Assembly: GCA_029339505.1 (NCBI GenBank)
Contig: JAQISU010001235.1
Coordinates: forward strand, 32,339,315-32,403,314
Length of the DNA: 64,000 nt
From: Unio delphinus
Lineage: Eukaryota; Mollusca; Bivalvia; Unionida; Unionidae
Direction: 5' to 3'
The notes under the pieces: generated by a model
Told to the model about the DNA's origin: nothing
Database searches by the model: none
The model's input: the letters and a program-made list of their open reading frames with translations, nothing else
Program-made: the position numbers and the translations under genes
Shown: in pieces, positions 53,401 through 62,513 of the stretch
Layout of the letters: each line of letters opens with the position of its first letter
Position numbering within the stretch: position 1 is the stretch's first letter

Positions 53401-56400
53401 TCTGCTTACATAAAAGACGAAAGCACGCTGTTACTGAAATTTGACCTGGATCTGGCCATTTTCAGTCTGAGTCACATGACATGCAAATCTCACAAACATG
53501 TCAAATAGGTCATGTAGTTAAGTGATATGGACAATAAACAAATTCCCAAGTAAAAAGCAAATTTTTTAAGTAAATTATGTTTCTCTGAGAATACTTACCC
53601 AATCACATTAACGTTAGGGATATAAGCCTGCTACCTCGCGAATCCAGCTCTACTAAAAGACGAAAATTCGTCTTTTCTGTCTATGTCCTATAGACAAAGG
53701 GCAATAACTCTTGCCCCTTACCTACCCTTGCCACTGCCACGTGTCATTAGTTTTTAAGCTGAGCAATATATACTGTACGAGGATGCTCACATGGCGGGGT
53801 GGTTGGGAGGGTTTTTAAGTAATGTGATTGGGTAAGTATTCTCGGAGAAACATAATTTACTTTAAAAATTTGCTTTCTCCTTTAAATATGTTCCCCAATC
53901 ACATTAATGTTAGGAGAATAGGTAATAGGAGGAGGGAATGCTGAGCATCCTACCTCTACCCCGGGTGTCCTCTTGGGAATGATGGCTGGATTCCCCATTT
54001 GAACGATAACCTGTTCTCCTAATTTAATCACCAACACAGCACAGGGCTATGATATGTGACCCCTTTATACGGTTAAGAAGATAGTTATTGAAATCTTGTT
54101 ACCTACAAAATAAAATTCTGGTGAATCCAGCGAAGCTGATAGGCTGTGCTGATTGTTTTAAATGGGTCTGATGGGCATCTGGGCTGCCAACACCGGACCT
54201 ACTAGATTCAAGGTTTGCCTCTGCGAGGTCAAATCTTTGAGATAAAACTGGAGAAGGTTGACTTTGCATGCCAGCCAACAGCTTCAATTATATCTCAGTT
54301 CGAAACATTGCATTTGAATGCAAGGCTCGCTGAGATTGCTCTAATCTCATGAGCGGTAATCTTCATGAGGCGACTCTGATCTTGTGAGACCTCAGAGTAC
54401 GCTGAGCGTATAACCCACTTCAGCCATGAAGCAAGGGCTTGAGGGGTGATATCCCATTTTCCAGCAATCACCAGAAGAAAGAGGTGCTTGTAAGTGACCT
54501 GACTCGCCTCTGTGCATTAAAAATAGTGCTTGAGTGCACAAACAGGATCTTGTATGGCTGTTGCTCCTGACTTATCTATGGAAGAAAGCAAGCCAATGTT
54601 GACTCTTTGATTGCCAATGGATGATAACCTATTTATGGCTATGAAGCCTGGCTGCGTCAAGAGGACCACCGAACCATCTGATCTGAACTGAAGATAGTTC
54701 GGGTCCCTCGAAAGGGCATATAACTCAATCACCCTGCATGCTGAAGCTAAGACTATCAAGAAACCCATTTTGTATGATAGTAGCTTTAACGAATTGTGGG
54801 CTAAAGATTCAATACTGTCTGAATTGAGCCATGTTAAAACCCAGGACAGATTCCATTTGGAAACAGGGTGAGGGAGTTTGGTCGACTTAACTCTAAATTG
54901 GATAAAAGATCTGACAGATCTTTGTCATGCCTGATATCACATTTACCATGATGGCGGAATGTGTCTGATATCATGGATCGGTAGCATTTGATAATTGGTG
55001 CCAACTGTTTCTCCTCGAAAAGCCAGAGAAAAAAGTCGGCCAGTTGAGGGATTGAGACTCTCAAAGGGACGATGTTATTGATATGGTACCAGTCCCTGAA
55101 AACATGCCACTTTCCCTCATAAACCTTCAGAGTAGAGGGCCTTCTTGCTCTCGAGATTCTCTCCACAATCAAAGATTTAAATTGTTTGTCTCGCAAGGCC
55201 GTCCAGACAAGAGACAAGCGTGAAGATAAAGACGGTCCATACAGGGGTGGAACACCAGTGACTGCGGTTGCTTGAGAAGACTTGGGCTGACTGTAACCTT
55301 CCTGGGTAGATCTATCGCCAGATCGAGTAGATTGGAGACCCAGGAGTTGTTCCATCTGAGAGGGGCAATCAGAATTATCTGACAGTTATGACCCCTTAAC
55401 CTCTGGATTATTTTCAGTACCAAGACCGTGGGAGGGTAGGAGAATGCCCACAACCCCTCCCAGCTGATTGACTAAGCATCCACGGCCCAAGCTTCTGGGT
55501 CTGGAACCGGTGAGACGAAGGTGGACAACTTGCAATTCCACCTTCTTGCAAAAGATCGATCATGGGATGTACCCAAAGTGTGCAGATTGGAAGAAAGACC
55601 GATTGATGGAGTGACCATTCCGTGTGAATGACTTGATCTTTCCTGGATAGAGTGTCAGCCAAGACATTGAATCTGCCGGGAAGGGGTCTGATTTATACAT
55701 TGATGTGGAGATTGTCGCACCAATGTAGAAACTGCCGGATCAGATTGCACAGGTCTGGTGATTTGGTGCCCCTTTGTTTGAGGAGGCAAGTCACCACCAC
55801 AGAGTTGTCTGACATAACGAGGACAGTTTTGAATAAGAGTTGATCCTTCCAGAAATGAAAGGCATTGATGACAGCCTTTATTTCTGAAAGGTTGATGTGG
55901 AGAGGGCTCTCCCCTGGCACTCATGTACCGCTGAGTGCATCGAAGTCCGGCAACAGGTTGGCACCCCAACCGTAGGTACTGGTGGCAGTACATACCGTTA
56001 TCTTCGCTTGGGATATCTCCAGAGGAATCCCTGTGGACAGCCAACAGGGGTTGTGCCACTGATGCAAGAATGATCTTATCTCGGGCATGATCATTATTGT
56101 GTGATTGAGGGTACTTGAAAAAAGGGCACCATTATGCTAGTAACGTCATTTGTAAGGGGCACATAAAAAGACGGCTGAGCGGGATCAAGTCCGCCGCCAC
56201 ATTGAATAATCCGAGAAGTTGCAAGAACTCTCGCTGAAATGCACATCCTGTTGGAAACTGACTCAATGAGTTCGACTATCCGGATGATCTCGAACGAGAG
56301 AAAGCCTTACCAGATTCAGATCCGTGAGAAACTCCATACCCAGATGGACCAAAACTCTGGGATGGACAGAGATCAGACTTTTTACAGTTCACGAGAAAGC

Positions 56401-56805
56401 CTAGATGATCGAAAAGTGATATAAGATATTTCCGCCTTTGAGCAGTGTAGAACTTAAATGTTTCTGGAGGATTTCGTCACTATAGATGAAGTCGAGCAGA
56501 ACAGGGTGAAGATGCAATCCATAGCCTTGGTAAAAGCCCAAGGGCTGATGTTGAGGCCAACAGGTATGACCTGGAACTGATAAACCGAGTCTCGATAAGC
56601 AAAACGGAGAAATTTCCGTGACTCGGTGGATAGGGATGTGAAAATGTGCGTCGGTCATATCTAGACTGACGGCATACCCGTCCCGTTGGATGGAAAGACA
56701 GATTGATCTTGCCATCGCCACAATGAATTTCAGTGGTAAAATGTATTGGTTGATGAACAGCCTATGGATAAAAAACAGCCATAAATAAAACCCTGTCTAT
56801 TGCAA

Positions 56806-56843
<38 letters not shown>

Positions 56844-59800
56844 TTTGTAGAAAGACACCCTTCTCCTGATCTGAAGGTACATGAGTGAAGAGGATAAGGA
56901 GGACAGGGGAGGGGGATGAAAAAATGAAATTCAAAGTCCCTCCGAAATGACCTGAATCACCCAATTGTTCTGAGGTAATAAAGTGGTCCAGTGGTCCTGA
57001 AATTGCAGGAGGCGGCCGCCCACAGGTAGGCTGTCCATGGGCGGTGGGCAGGGAATGTCAACGTCTAGAGTTAGGAGACTTGAAGGCGGAGAAACATGGG
57101 TTCTTGCTGCCTCTGTATAGTTGCCTCCCAGCTTGATTAGACTGTTGACTCCCAGCATTGGGTTGGGGTCTATACTGCACATTTGATTGTAAAGATTTTT
57201 TTCCCTGGTCTGCCTATCATCCCTCCGCTGTGGCAGGGGATGATTATTTCGAGACGCCTGCAAAAGTTGGGCGGCACGTTGGAGGGGCAGTTCCTGAGCT
57301 GCCTGCCTTCGAACTTCTTCAATTTCCCCCCCCCCCAAAGAGTAAAGTGACCCAAACGGACACATCCGTAAAGCCAAAGTAGGATGGGGTTTAAGCGACG
57401 TGGACCTCAGACATGCGTCACGTCGTATCAGGTCGAAGTTGGCAGAAGCAGTCAACGCATTTGCCATGGAATGGTGAGCTGCCCCGTTAATAACTCTAGC
57501 AATCTGGGCCGTCGCTTCCCAAAGCATGGTCATTGCTGGATATACCTGGGAGTCGGAAAATGGCTAGAGAAGCCAAGTCTAACATTGAAGACGTAGCGAC
57601 TACGTTTCGGACTAGCTTTGATGTGGCATTGGAGATCAGTACCGAAGGCGTCTGATTGAGTTTTGTACCATTTACACTAGCATGTTGCTGGTACTTAGCT
57701 TTCTGAATTTTGCCAACTGGGGAAGGAGCAGGAAGGACATCGTCTCTTCCTCCCATTCAAGATCTACTGATGCCTTAACTTTGTAGTCTTGACTGGGCAT
57801 TAGGAGGTGGTGGGCATTTTGAAGTTGCCAACACCCTATAAATTTCTTCCACTGCGGCCTTGAAGTTAAACTCCATGACTGGATCTGCGTACGGCTGATT
57901 TGCAAGTGTTTCGTTGCATTCACTGTGTGCCGAGTCGTGTTCTGGTCAATGTTCCCTCTAAGCTGTGAGCGCAGCTTCTCAGGCATCCCCGCACAGCTGA
58001 ATTGTCAATTTTTGCTCAATCCATCGTTAAATTTTTCTCGTCTCTGTAATGCTTGCGCAGTGCATTGAGCACTGTGCTCATCTACCATTCGCTGAGAGGG
58101 AAAATTGGTTCTGGTACAGCTTGCATCTCTGGATAGAGCATACCAGGTGACATAGATGATGCAATTCCATCATCCTTGACAATTTCACTAATTCTCCCTT
58201 GTGGAGAAGCCGTGAACAAATGGACGGCTGGCACTGCCGGCTGGTTTGTCTAGCAAATGGTCGGCCTGAATGTTGTCGATGGTCCAGTATCACCGGTACC
58301 AGCTGCTCCAATGGCCTGGCTGGACGGACAGATTTCTCACTAAAATCTCCATCATAGTATTGGTATGTTGCCGGCGGTATAGCTTGATAGACGGATTTGT
58401 CACTAAAATCCCCGTAAATCATAGTTGGTCGGCCTGTTTTAGCTATAAGATCCCCATGCTGGGATGGCTGGATGGCTGGTGGTGTCGAGGTTGTATAATG
58501 AAATAGATCCAATGGATCCGGGAAAAAACATGCGTCCTGACTTACAGACCTGAAGGCCATGCTCAGACATGCGGTGGGACTTACGCCCACTAGGCAGCGG
58601 AAAATTAGGGGAACACTCCCCCAAAGAGGTAATATCTAGCCTGATGTCAATAGCTGTGTCATAGTTTCCTGGACCAAATGACACATCTGTTCAAAGGCGT
58701 ACTGTTGTACCATGTCAACATTATTTTCCTCCATTGCCACATTTGGCTCTGTCCACGTAGTACACACGCTGCATGGTATAGATGATGTACACTTTTAGCA
58801 TTTCATGCATTTGGTTGACATTTCTACTGAAACGACAAAAGAAGATAAAACAAAGCACAAATTAGCAATTCAGCATGTTATTAATTCGCTAATACCACAA
58901 CCGTTACTAATGAAGTAAGCGAAAGTATTGTAAAATGTATACAACCTGTAGAAGAATGATTGTCCAACACAATAATTCCAAATTAAACATCGGATGTTCC
59001 GATTTTACACTAAGATGGCTTGGATTATATGGAGGTGTAATTGTATATTGTAAACAGTACAAGCGAAGCTTAAAAACTGGCGACACCTGGCGGTGGCAAA
59101 GGGATTTAAAGGGCAAATGGCAATAATTCTTGTCATCTTTTAGTAGGGCTGGATTCGCGAGGTAGCAGGCTTATATCCCTAACGTTAATGTGATTGGGGA
59201 ACGTATTTGAAGGAGAAATGGGGTAACATGGGTCAGAGGAGACTCTTATCTTTTTCCTTGGTGGTGAAGACATTTTGAAGATGCATTGTCAAAACTGCAT
59301 TTGTAAAACTATTCTTATATAAATATAGATCAATATATGTCCTGCTCCAATTTTTTCGAGCTCTACTAAATCAACAACTTTGACAATGTCACCGCTAGTT
59401 GTATAAGCATTAAGTTGCTAATTAATTCTGAGCATATTCTGCTCCTTTTCTTTGTGTCAATATTTCGCTGTGCTTCTTTCTCAAGTAATATATACATAGC
59501 TAGCTTTGTAAGCATGAATATGTTGGGAATCTCATCTTTGTTACTGTTATGTACAATTTTCCAGGGATCACATATATTATCTATTGGATACATCTGTTCC
59601 AAAATAAGATTTTTCACTAACATAAACTTCCTTCATTAAATCAGTAGTTCATTGACTACTATGGAAAATTTTCTATCTATTCCATAATGCTGTTTAAGGG
59701 CATCTAATCCATCAATGCTTATGCTGCCAGAGGTATTAAAATAAATCTTAACTACATTGTTGTAACCCTTATTCAATTTATCTAACCCTGATATGGAAAC

Positions 59801-62513
59801 ATGGATATGGTTTTATAGCATATGATCCACAGGGTAAAACAGAATAATTAAAAAAAGAAGATACTTGCATAATACTTTCAAATTGTTGGTAGGCTCAGTA
59901 TTCTGCACTTTCTACATTTAATTTTGAAATGCCACTAAAAGGGTCATGTCATCTATTTTTTGTGTATCAAGCATGTATATCTGACTCGTATTTAACACCA
60001 TTTCAGGCTCAAAATTACTCACTGGTATCTCCATTAACACTTTCCCAGCTTCAATCATCTGATATACTTCATAATTTTAAAATTATTGTCATCATAACTA
60101 TCATCAGCAAGTATTTGCTGAAAGAAATCATAATGAACCACGCTGGAAAGCAGACATTTTGGGTTTACTTAGTTGCCTGTATTTTAAACACATTTATAAA
60201 GCTTACTTCATGAAGATTTCAAACTACACCATAACGCTTATTCCGAGGCACTATGTGCTAATCAAATTCATGTTGTGTTTGAAGAACCCAAATGCAGAAC
60301 AATTGCTATGTGAAAAACAGAAGTCATGACAAGAATGGTTAAATAAAAAAAATTATACTTCACAGAGCACAATTTCATATGTGCGACTGTAAACAAATTT
60401 GTGAGAGTTTCTTGCATTTCAGTGTTTTCCAAACACGAATTTGTACCAATTTTGCATGATTTGCACAATGGCACACACCTTAACAGCATTTCTGCATAAG
60501 TACTTGACATACATAATGACTTTCCGGTGAAGATTATTTTGCTCTGTCCTGTTTGTCATGCATTGTCACTCATTTCTAATTGGTGGTTATTGTTTAACCT
60601 GGACCGGGGCAAACAACCACAAATGAGAATTCAATGTAACATATTTCACTGTGCAGCAACCCGATAGCATAGCTTTCAAACAGACTAAAGGAGCCGAGAG
60701 ACAATTCAAAGTAGAAACTCGGAATGAAAGTGGTTATTAAATGATGAGTCAAGTACTAAATTATACATGTGGAACACATTTGGAATGTATGCTGTACATA
60801 CTTCTGGGTTAAGATAAATTAGCATGGAAGGGGGGGGGGGGTAGCAGACTACAAACCATGTCACTTTGTGTTAATTTGTAGATGGTGAACGGGTACTTCT
60901 AAAATAGTCTTTTTCATTTTTAATGATAAACACGAGTGCCTGTGACTGCAAATGCTGTTTCAGATGAATTATAATTTGACAGATTAACAATGCAACTAAT
61001 AATAATTATTCATGACTGCTAAAGAAAAAAATAACATATATATAGTAAGTATTGTTTTGTATCGATTCTCAGTTTCTTGTATTGGTATGTGCATTGTATC
61101 AGCAAATGTATTGATGCATTGACATATCAATGAATTGTTTCACCCCATCTTGTATGTATGGATATACAAGTCTCCAGTACTATAGCTTCCAGTCAATGTC
61201 GGACTTATATGTACATATGCACATTTAAGTCCCAAGTATTTTAGCTTAAAGTCAATGTTGGACTCATACATATGCACATTTAAGTCCCAAGTACTTTAGC
61301 TTAAAGTCAATGTCAGACTCGTACATATGCACAGTTAAGTCCCAAGTATTTTAGCTTAAAGTCAATGTCAGACTTGTACATATGCACATTTAAGTCCCAA
61401 GTATTTTAGCTTAAAGTCAATGTTGGACTCGTACATATGCACATTTAAGTCCCAAGTATTTTAGCTTAAAGTCAATGTTGGACTTGTACATATGTACATT
61501 TAAGTCCCAAGTACTACAGCTTATATAATGGACTTGTATATATGCAGTCCCAAGTGCTATTTTATAATGAACTTGTAAATATACAGTCCCAAGTGCTATT
61601 GGAATGGACTTTTATATATGCAGTCCCAAGTGCTATTGGAATAATGGACTTGTATATATATAAAGTCCCAAGTGCTATAGTTTCAGAACAACAATTTGTC
61701 AAATGAGCAAATTAGAACGACTTGGAAGTAGATTTAAAATGCAACATACCACTGAAAATAAAACAAGATTATAGCTGATAATTATCAGTATGACTAAAGG
61801 TGTCGACGGGTACCTTGGTACTTGTTCATAATTACCCGGGTAAGAACATTAGCTATAGGGTAACCTGTTTAGTTAAGGTTTAAAAAAAGTTTCTGAGTTC
61901 AGCTCAAAGATTATATATGGTGATGTCAGGAACAAGTGAGACACAAAATAATGAGTACAATTCAAGGCTTGTGGCGTGTGTCACTGATCCCTCAGATCTC
62001 CATCAACTGATCTTTACACTGTCAATGTATGCAACTATATGGCTATGTACTCTAACAGTTTCTTTATTTTCTATTTATAGTAACTGTACACCTTGTGTTT
62101 CATAGTCTGGTTCCCTGCTTCATATGCTCACTGCGTTGCACTCAGCTATACAACATGTTTAGAAAAAAAAAAAGAGATGAATTTCTTGAATTTTGAAACA
62201 TAATATTGTACACAGTAACAATGATACTGCTCTCTCTGACAGAAAAATGACATAAAATATCACCATTCACAAGCAGGACAACAAATCTATAATTTTGAAT
62301 TATCACAGGTCAAACATGTTTCAGGCAATGAGATTCTACTCGATTATATCTTGAATGCTAAATATATGACTGATACACTTACCATTCCCCTGGTGTAAAT
62401 TGACAGTCAGCCTGAACTGGTAGATATTTCAGTTTAGACTTTCTCCTATACTTCTTGCTTAAGTTGTTTTTGATGGTCTTCACCCAGGCTATAGTGTCAT
62501 CCTTGGGTTTGGC
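35291..62513 (-). CDS. Dystrophin-superfamily protein, C-terminal six exons (split gene, 5' part outside window)
   Basis: Six minus-strand exons with AG acceptors and GT donors join in phase to 1,077 nt (358 residues plus stop). The first exon has WVKTIKNNLSKKY...LKYLPVQ, corresponding to the segment after the ZZ zinc finger of dystrophin, where a LPVQ-type motif is conserved. Exons 3-4 encode two coiled coils (QQREELEVIIRQLEEENR and ILQAKMDVVDDHNSRLTRYL). The DHN..L signature matches dystrophin's dystrobrevin-binding coils. Exon 5 is a Ser/Tyr-rich linker ending in a short helix (ALQELVEKMDKMFP). Exon 6 gives the terminal helix. Known role of the family: linking actin and membrane complexes through dystroglycan, dystrobrevin and syntrophins. 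The divergence, and a C-terminus somewhat like dystrobrevin or dystrotelin, leave the exact subfamily open. The actin-binding, spectrin, WW, EF-hand and ZZ parts, if present, lie beyond 64000. The first intron seen is about 17.9 kb. Confidence 0.8.
35404..37078 (-). other. Intron between exons e and f
   Basis: No coding features. Three diverged repeats sharing ccaggatgct or ccagggcata followed by taaatttggtcaaatt occur near 36325, 36618 and 36750, suggesting an old dispersed or tandem repeat. Confidence 0.6.
37079..37439 (-). CDS. Dystrophin-like exon e (Ser/Tyr-rich linker)
   Basis: 361 bp. Acceptor ttgtcttcag precedes 37439 and donor GTAGAA follows 37079. It is rich in Ser, Pro, Tyr and Asn, with QDSYYNSP and QDDYYDNS, and then LQELVEKMDKMFPADLSL. 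It ends with one base (G) completed by the final exon. Reading on without splicing would add three residues and reach a stop. Confidence 0.82.
37870..39485. repeat. 34/31-bp minisatellite, left block (about 48 units)
   Basis: The unit cttagtgtctctaga plus atgaaaatctgagaaagta exists as 34-bp and 31-bp variants (ctcaaagta form). A roughly 236-bp higher-order block is duplicated (for example the gtccctagaa phrase at 38981 and 39217). It lies in the intron between exons d and e. Confidence 0.97.
39486..40325 (+). mobile_element. Solo LTR, Gmr1-like subfamily 2, inside the minisatellite
   Basis: It begins TGTTACGGCTATTGG and ends GAGCCTAAGCACGTAACA. The body aligns with the solo LTR at 14828-15691 (shared ttcgaacctgg and gattctctaaaaccgtaagtt). 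Flanks ATTT and ACTT are a one-mismatch target duplication of minisatellite sequence. It lies in the intron between exons d and e. Confidence 0.88.
40326..40545. repeat. 34/31-bp minisatellite, right block
   Basis: About seven more units of the array at 37870-39485, split off by the solo LTR. Confidence 0.96.
40546..41039. other. Intron sequence, nothing recognised
   Basis: No supported feature between the two minisatellites. Confidence 0.4.
41040..41935. repeat. 56-bp minisatellite, about 16 copies
   Basis: The unit gtatatacagtaattatagt, then caattacattctattgggtc and ttgaacaacagaatga, repeats with deletions in some copies. Confidence 0.95.
42001..42120. repeat. About 32-bp tandem repeat carrying copies of a 5' splice site
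   Basis: Four units of ttggctaattgtaca(c/t)ta followed by cctgc run up to the donor of exon d. On the minus strand, further CAG|GTA donors occur with GT at 42087-42088 and 42024-42025. A third copy is changed to CAG|CTA near 42056. In-frame TAG lies 13 nt into each intronic unit. Confidence 0.9.
42121..42295 (-). CDS. Dystrophin-like exon d (second coiled coil)
   Basis: 175 bp. Acceptor ctacag precedes 42295 and donor GTAGTG follows 42121. It contains LSDDYYDNPRTQ and then MDVVDDHNSRLTRYLNSVQN, and ends in phase 0. Its donor has been copied in tandem into the intron (see 42001-42120). Confidence 0.87.
43054..43294 (-). mobile_element. tRNA-derived SINE, family B
   Basis: The best-preserved family B copy. 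The minus strand starts gggccctgagtgggcgagtg (A-box-like) with gagttcaagtc (B-box-like). The body has ttccgtgggtttacccgggt and ends near tgtgcagaaaaatggc. It lies in the intron between exons c and d. Confidence 0.75.
43474..43598 (-). CDS. Dystrophin-like exon c (first coiled coil)
   Basis: 125 bp. A T-rich tract and TAG acceptor precede 43598, and donor GTACCT follows 43474. It encodes FQLQQQREELEVIIRQLEEE; the last two bases (AG) join the next exon's G to make Arg. Confidence 0.85.
44264..44435 (-). CDS. Dystrophin-like exon b
   Basis: 172 bp. Acceptor tttatcag precedes 44435 and donor GTATTT follows 44264. It encodes a low-complexity Ser/Thr/Val-rich linker with SEISDTARKMVDLENL and ends in phase 0 at LLNK. 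Confidence 0.8.
45146..45262. repeat. Short tandem repeat, about 20-bp units
   Basis: Units of gttgcccatgccctaaagaa and variants, about five copies. Confidence 0.85.
45900..45992. repeat. 23-bp tandem repeat, 4 copies
   Basis: taaatatgttttaacagctg plus ggt, near-perfect. Confidence 0.96.
46147..46433 (-). mobile_element. Old tRNA-derived SINE, family A
   Basis: Diverged copy. The body phrase gatgtctagcactggcatca and the head (taagtggttagagcatctg on minus, B-box region gcagttcaaaccc) are recognisable. Confidence 0.7.
46745..47043 (+). mobile_element. tRNA-derived SINE, family A
   Basis: The head has atggctagtggttagtgtc and B box GGGTTTGAATCCC. The body is intact, with the tail acgttaaaaatccaaatcac. 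No clear target duplication was seen. Confidence 0.8.
48100..48555. repeat. 46-47-bp minisatellite, about 9-10 copies
   Basis: The unit gacccagtatatccaactac, then ttttatcatgtttattac and ataactta, repeats inside the LINE relic. Confidence 0.96.
48955..49151. repeat. 30-bp minisatellite, left block
   Basis: The unit gagacagagtactggctttt plus gaaatggaca, starting right after the LINE segment ending in a KTW-type motif. It is split from the right block by the MITE. Confidence 0.93.
49152..49882. mobile_element. hAT-like MITE with ATCGATTATAATCG motifs
   Basis: The ends are TAGTGATGGGAC and, reverse-complemented, TAGTGTTGTTCC. The 8 bp outside are cagacaga and gagataga, copies of the minisatellite's gagacaga, matching at 6 of 8. 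Both subterminal regions hold repeated cgattataatcg/aatcgataatcgg palindromes. The 731-bp interior has no coding frame. Confidence 0.65.
49883..50325. repeat. 30-bp minisatellite, right block (about 15 copies)
   Basis: Exact 30-bp spacing of gagacagagtactggctttt. Since 30 is divisible by three and the unit lacks stops in some frames, both strands show open frames made of decapeptide repeats (for example KWMETEYWLF). These are not called as genes. Confidence 0.97.
50565..50775 (-). mobile_element. tRNA-derived SINE, family B
   Basis: The body phrases ggccagtacaactggtggag and gaagctgctggcaaattctt match the 43054 copy. The tRNA-like head is degraded. Confidence 0.65.
50895..51002. repeat. 36-bp tandem repeat, 3 copies
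   Basis: catggaatgatggattgata plus aatggattaaagaggt, at 50895, 50931 and 50967. Confidence 0.96.
51003..53553 (-). other. Intron sequence, no feature recognised
   Basis: Short frames only. A palindromic gaattcatgaattcatgaa is seen near 52771-52790. Confidence 0.4.
53598..53660 (+). repeat. Left inverted terminal repeat of DIRS element
   Basis: Starts cccaatcacattaacgttag and continues to ctactaaaaga. Reverse complement of 59136-59198 with one substitution. Confidence 0.95.
53819..53925 (+). repeat. Internal complementary region of DIRS element
   Basis: The first part (taatgtgattgggtaagtat to atttgcttt) is the reverse complement of the left outer end (53554-53610). The second part (tctcctttaaatatgttccc through ttagg) is the reverse complement of the right outer end (59180-59218). 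The junction falls near 53875. Confidence 0.93.
54229..55355 (-). pseudogene. Tyrosine recombinase of DIRS element
   Basis: The N-terminal core-binding part lies in 55355-54834 (RRPSTLKVYEGKWHVFRDWY). The catalytic part follows in the frame of 54768-54517, with the first Arg in SACRVIELYALS. After a frame change it continues with HEIRAISASLAF (the H-x-x-R box, about 54338-54350). The segment that should hold the nucleophile, STFSSFISKI (about 54232-54262), has Ile where a Tyr is expected and is preceded by an in-frame TGA. Known role: integrate the circular cDNA. This copy could not do so. Confidence 0.82.
55414..56059 (-). pseudogene. RNase H and connecting domain of DIRS element
   Basis: Minus-strand frames carry INLSEIKAVINAFHFWKDQL and, later, RFNVLADTLSRKDQVIHTEW, the latter a typical end of DIRS-type RNase H. 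The adjoining frame (55453-55169) has ILIAPLRWNNSWVSNLLDLA, the conserved stretch between RNase H and recombinase in this group. The frames are shifted against each other. Confidence 0.8.
56401..57060 (-). pseudogene. Reverse transcriptase of DIRS element
   Basis: RT starts around 57010 with PVGGRLLQFQDHWTTLL and WVIQVISEGL. An AT microsatellite (56812-56840) interrupts the middle. The frame from 56721 has YAVSLDMTDAHFHIPIH, RT motif A. A following frame reads VGLNISPWAFTKAM. The active-site box is changed to FIYSDEIL (expected form Y-x-D-D). It is not functional. Confidence 0.83.
56812..56840. repeat. (TA)n microsatellite inside DIRS RT
   Basis: A short AT repeat followed by T-run that breaks the RT frame. 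Confidence 0.95.
57061..58735 (-). pseudogene. Gag-like region of DIRS element
   Basis: Several overlapping minus-strand frames (58684-58078, 57986-57496, 57533-57061) encode Pro/Gln-rich and helical segments without a conserved motif. The position upstream of RT fits the DIRS Gag. One part is internally duplicated (YGDFSDKSV and YDGDFSEKSV, about 58400 and 58335). The end of the last frame runs into RT. Confidence 0.6.
59136..59198 (+). repeat. Right inverted terminal repeat of DIRS element
   Basis: tcttttagtagggctggatt to gtgattggg, the partner of 53598-53660. Confidence 0.95.
59219..61205 (-). other. Intron sequence, nothing recognised
   Basis: AT-rich; only unsupported short frames. A G-run (60831-60841) is present. 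Confidence 0.4.
61206..61680. repeat. 55-bp minisatellite with degenerate end
   Basis: ggactcgtacatatgcacat, ttaagtcccaagtatttt and agcttaaagtcaatgtt repeat exactly every 55 bp (61261, 61316, 61371, 61426, 61481). After 61510 the units shrink to about 45 bp and lose the middle. Confidence 0.95.
61681..62382 (-). other. Intron sequence upstream of exon a's donor
   Basis: No supported feature. Confidence 0.4.
62383..62513 (-). CDS. Dystrophin-like exon a (post-ZZ segment)
   Basis: 131 bp. Acceptor ctttttcag precedes 62513 and donor GTAAGT follows 62383. It starts in phase 0 and ends with two bases (TG) that join the next exon's G to make Trp. It contains WVKTIKNN and YLPVQ. Confidence 0.85.

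Larger units (their letters stand above)
53554..59218 (-). mobile_element. DIRS1-like tyrosine-recombinase retrotransposon
   Basis: The 5.7-kb element reads on the minus strand: Gag-like region, reverse transcriptase, RNase H, tyrosine recombinase. Ends carry 63-bp inverted repeats (53598-53660 and 59136-59198; one mismatch seen). Its internal complementary region (53819-53925) joins the complements of both outer ends. AAA occurs at both boundaries (53554-53556 and 59216-59218) and once at the junction, as expected for recombination at a trinucleotide. It lacks LTRs in direct orientation and an integrase. Stops and frameshifts in every domain show that the copy is dead. It lies in the large intron of the dystrophin-like gene, in the gene's orientation. 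Confidence 0.93.
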
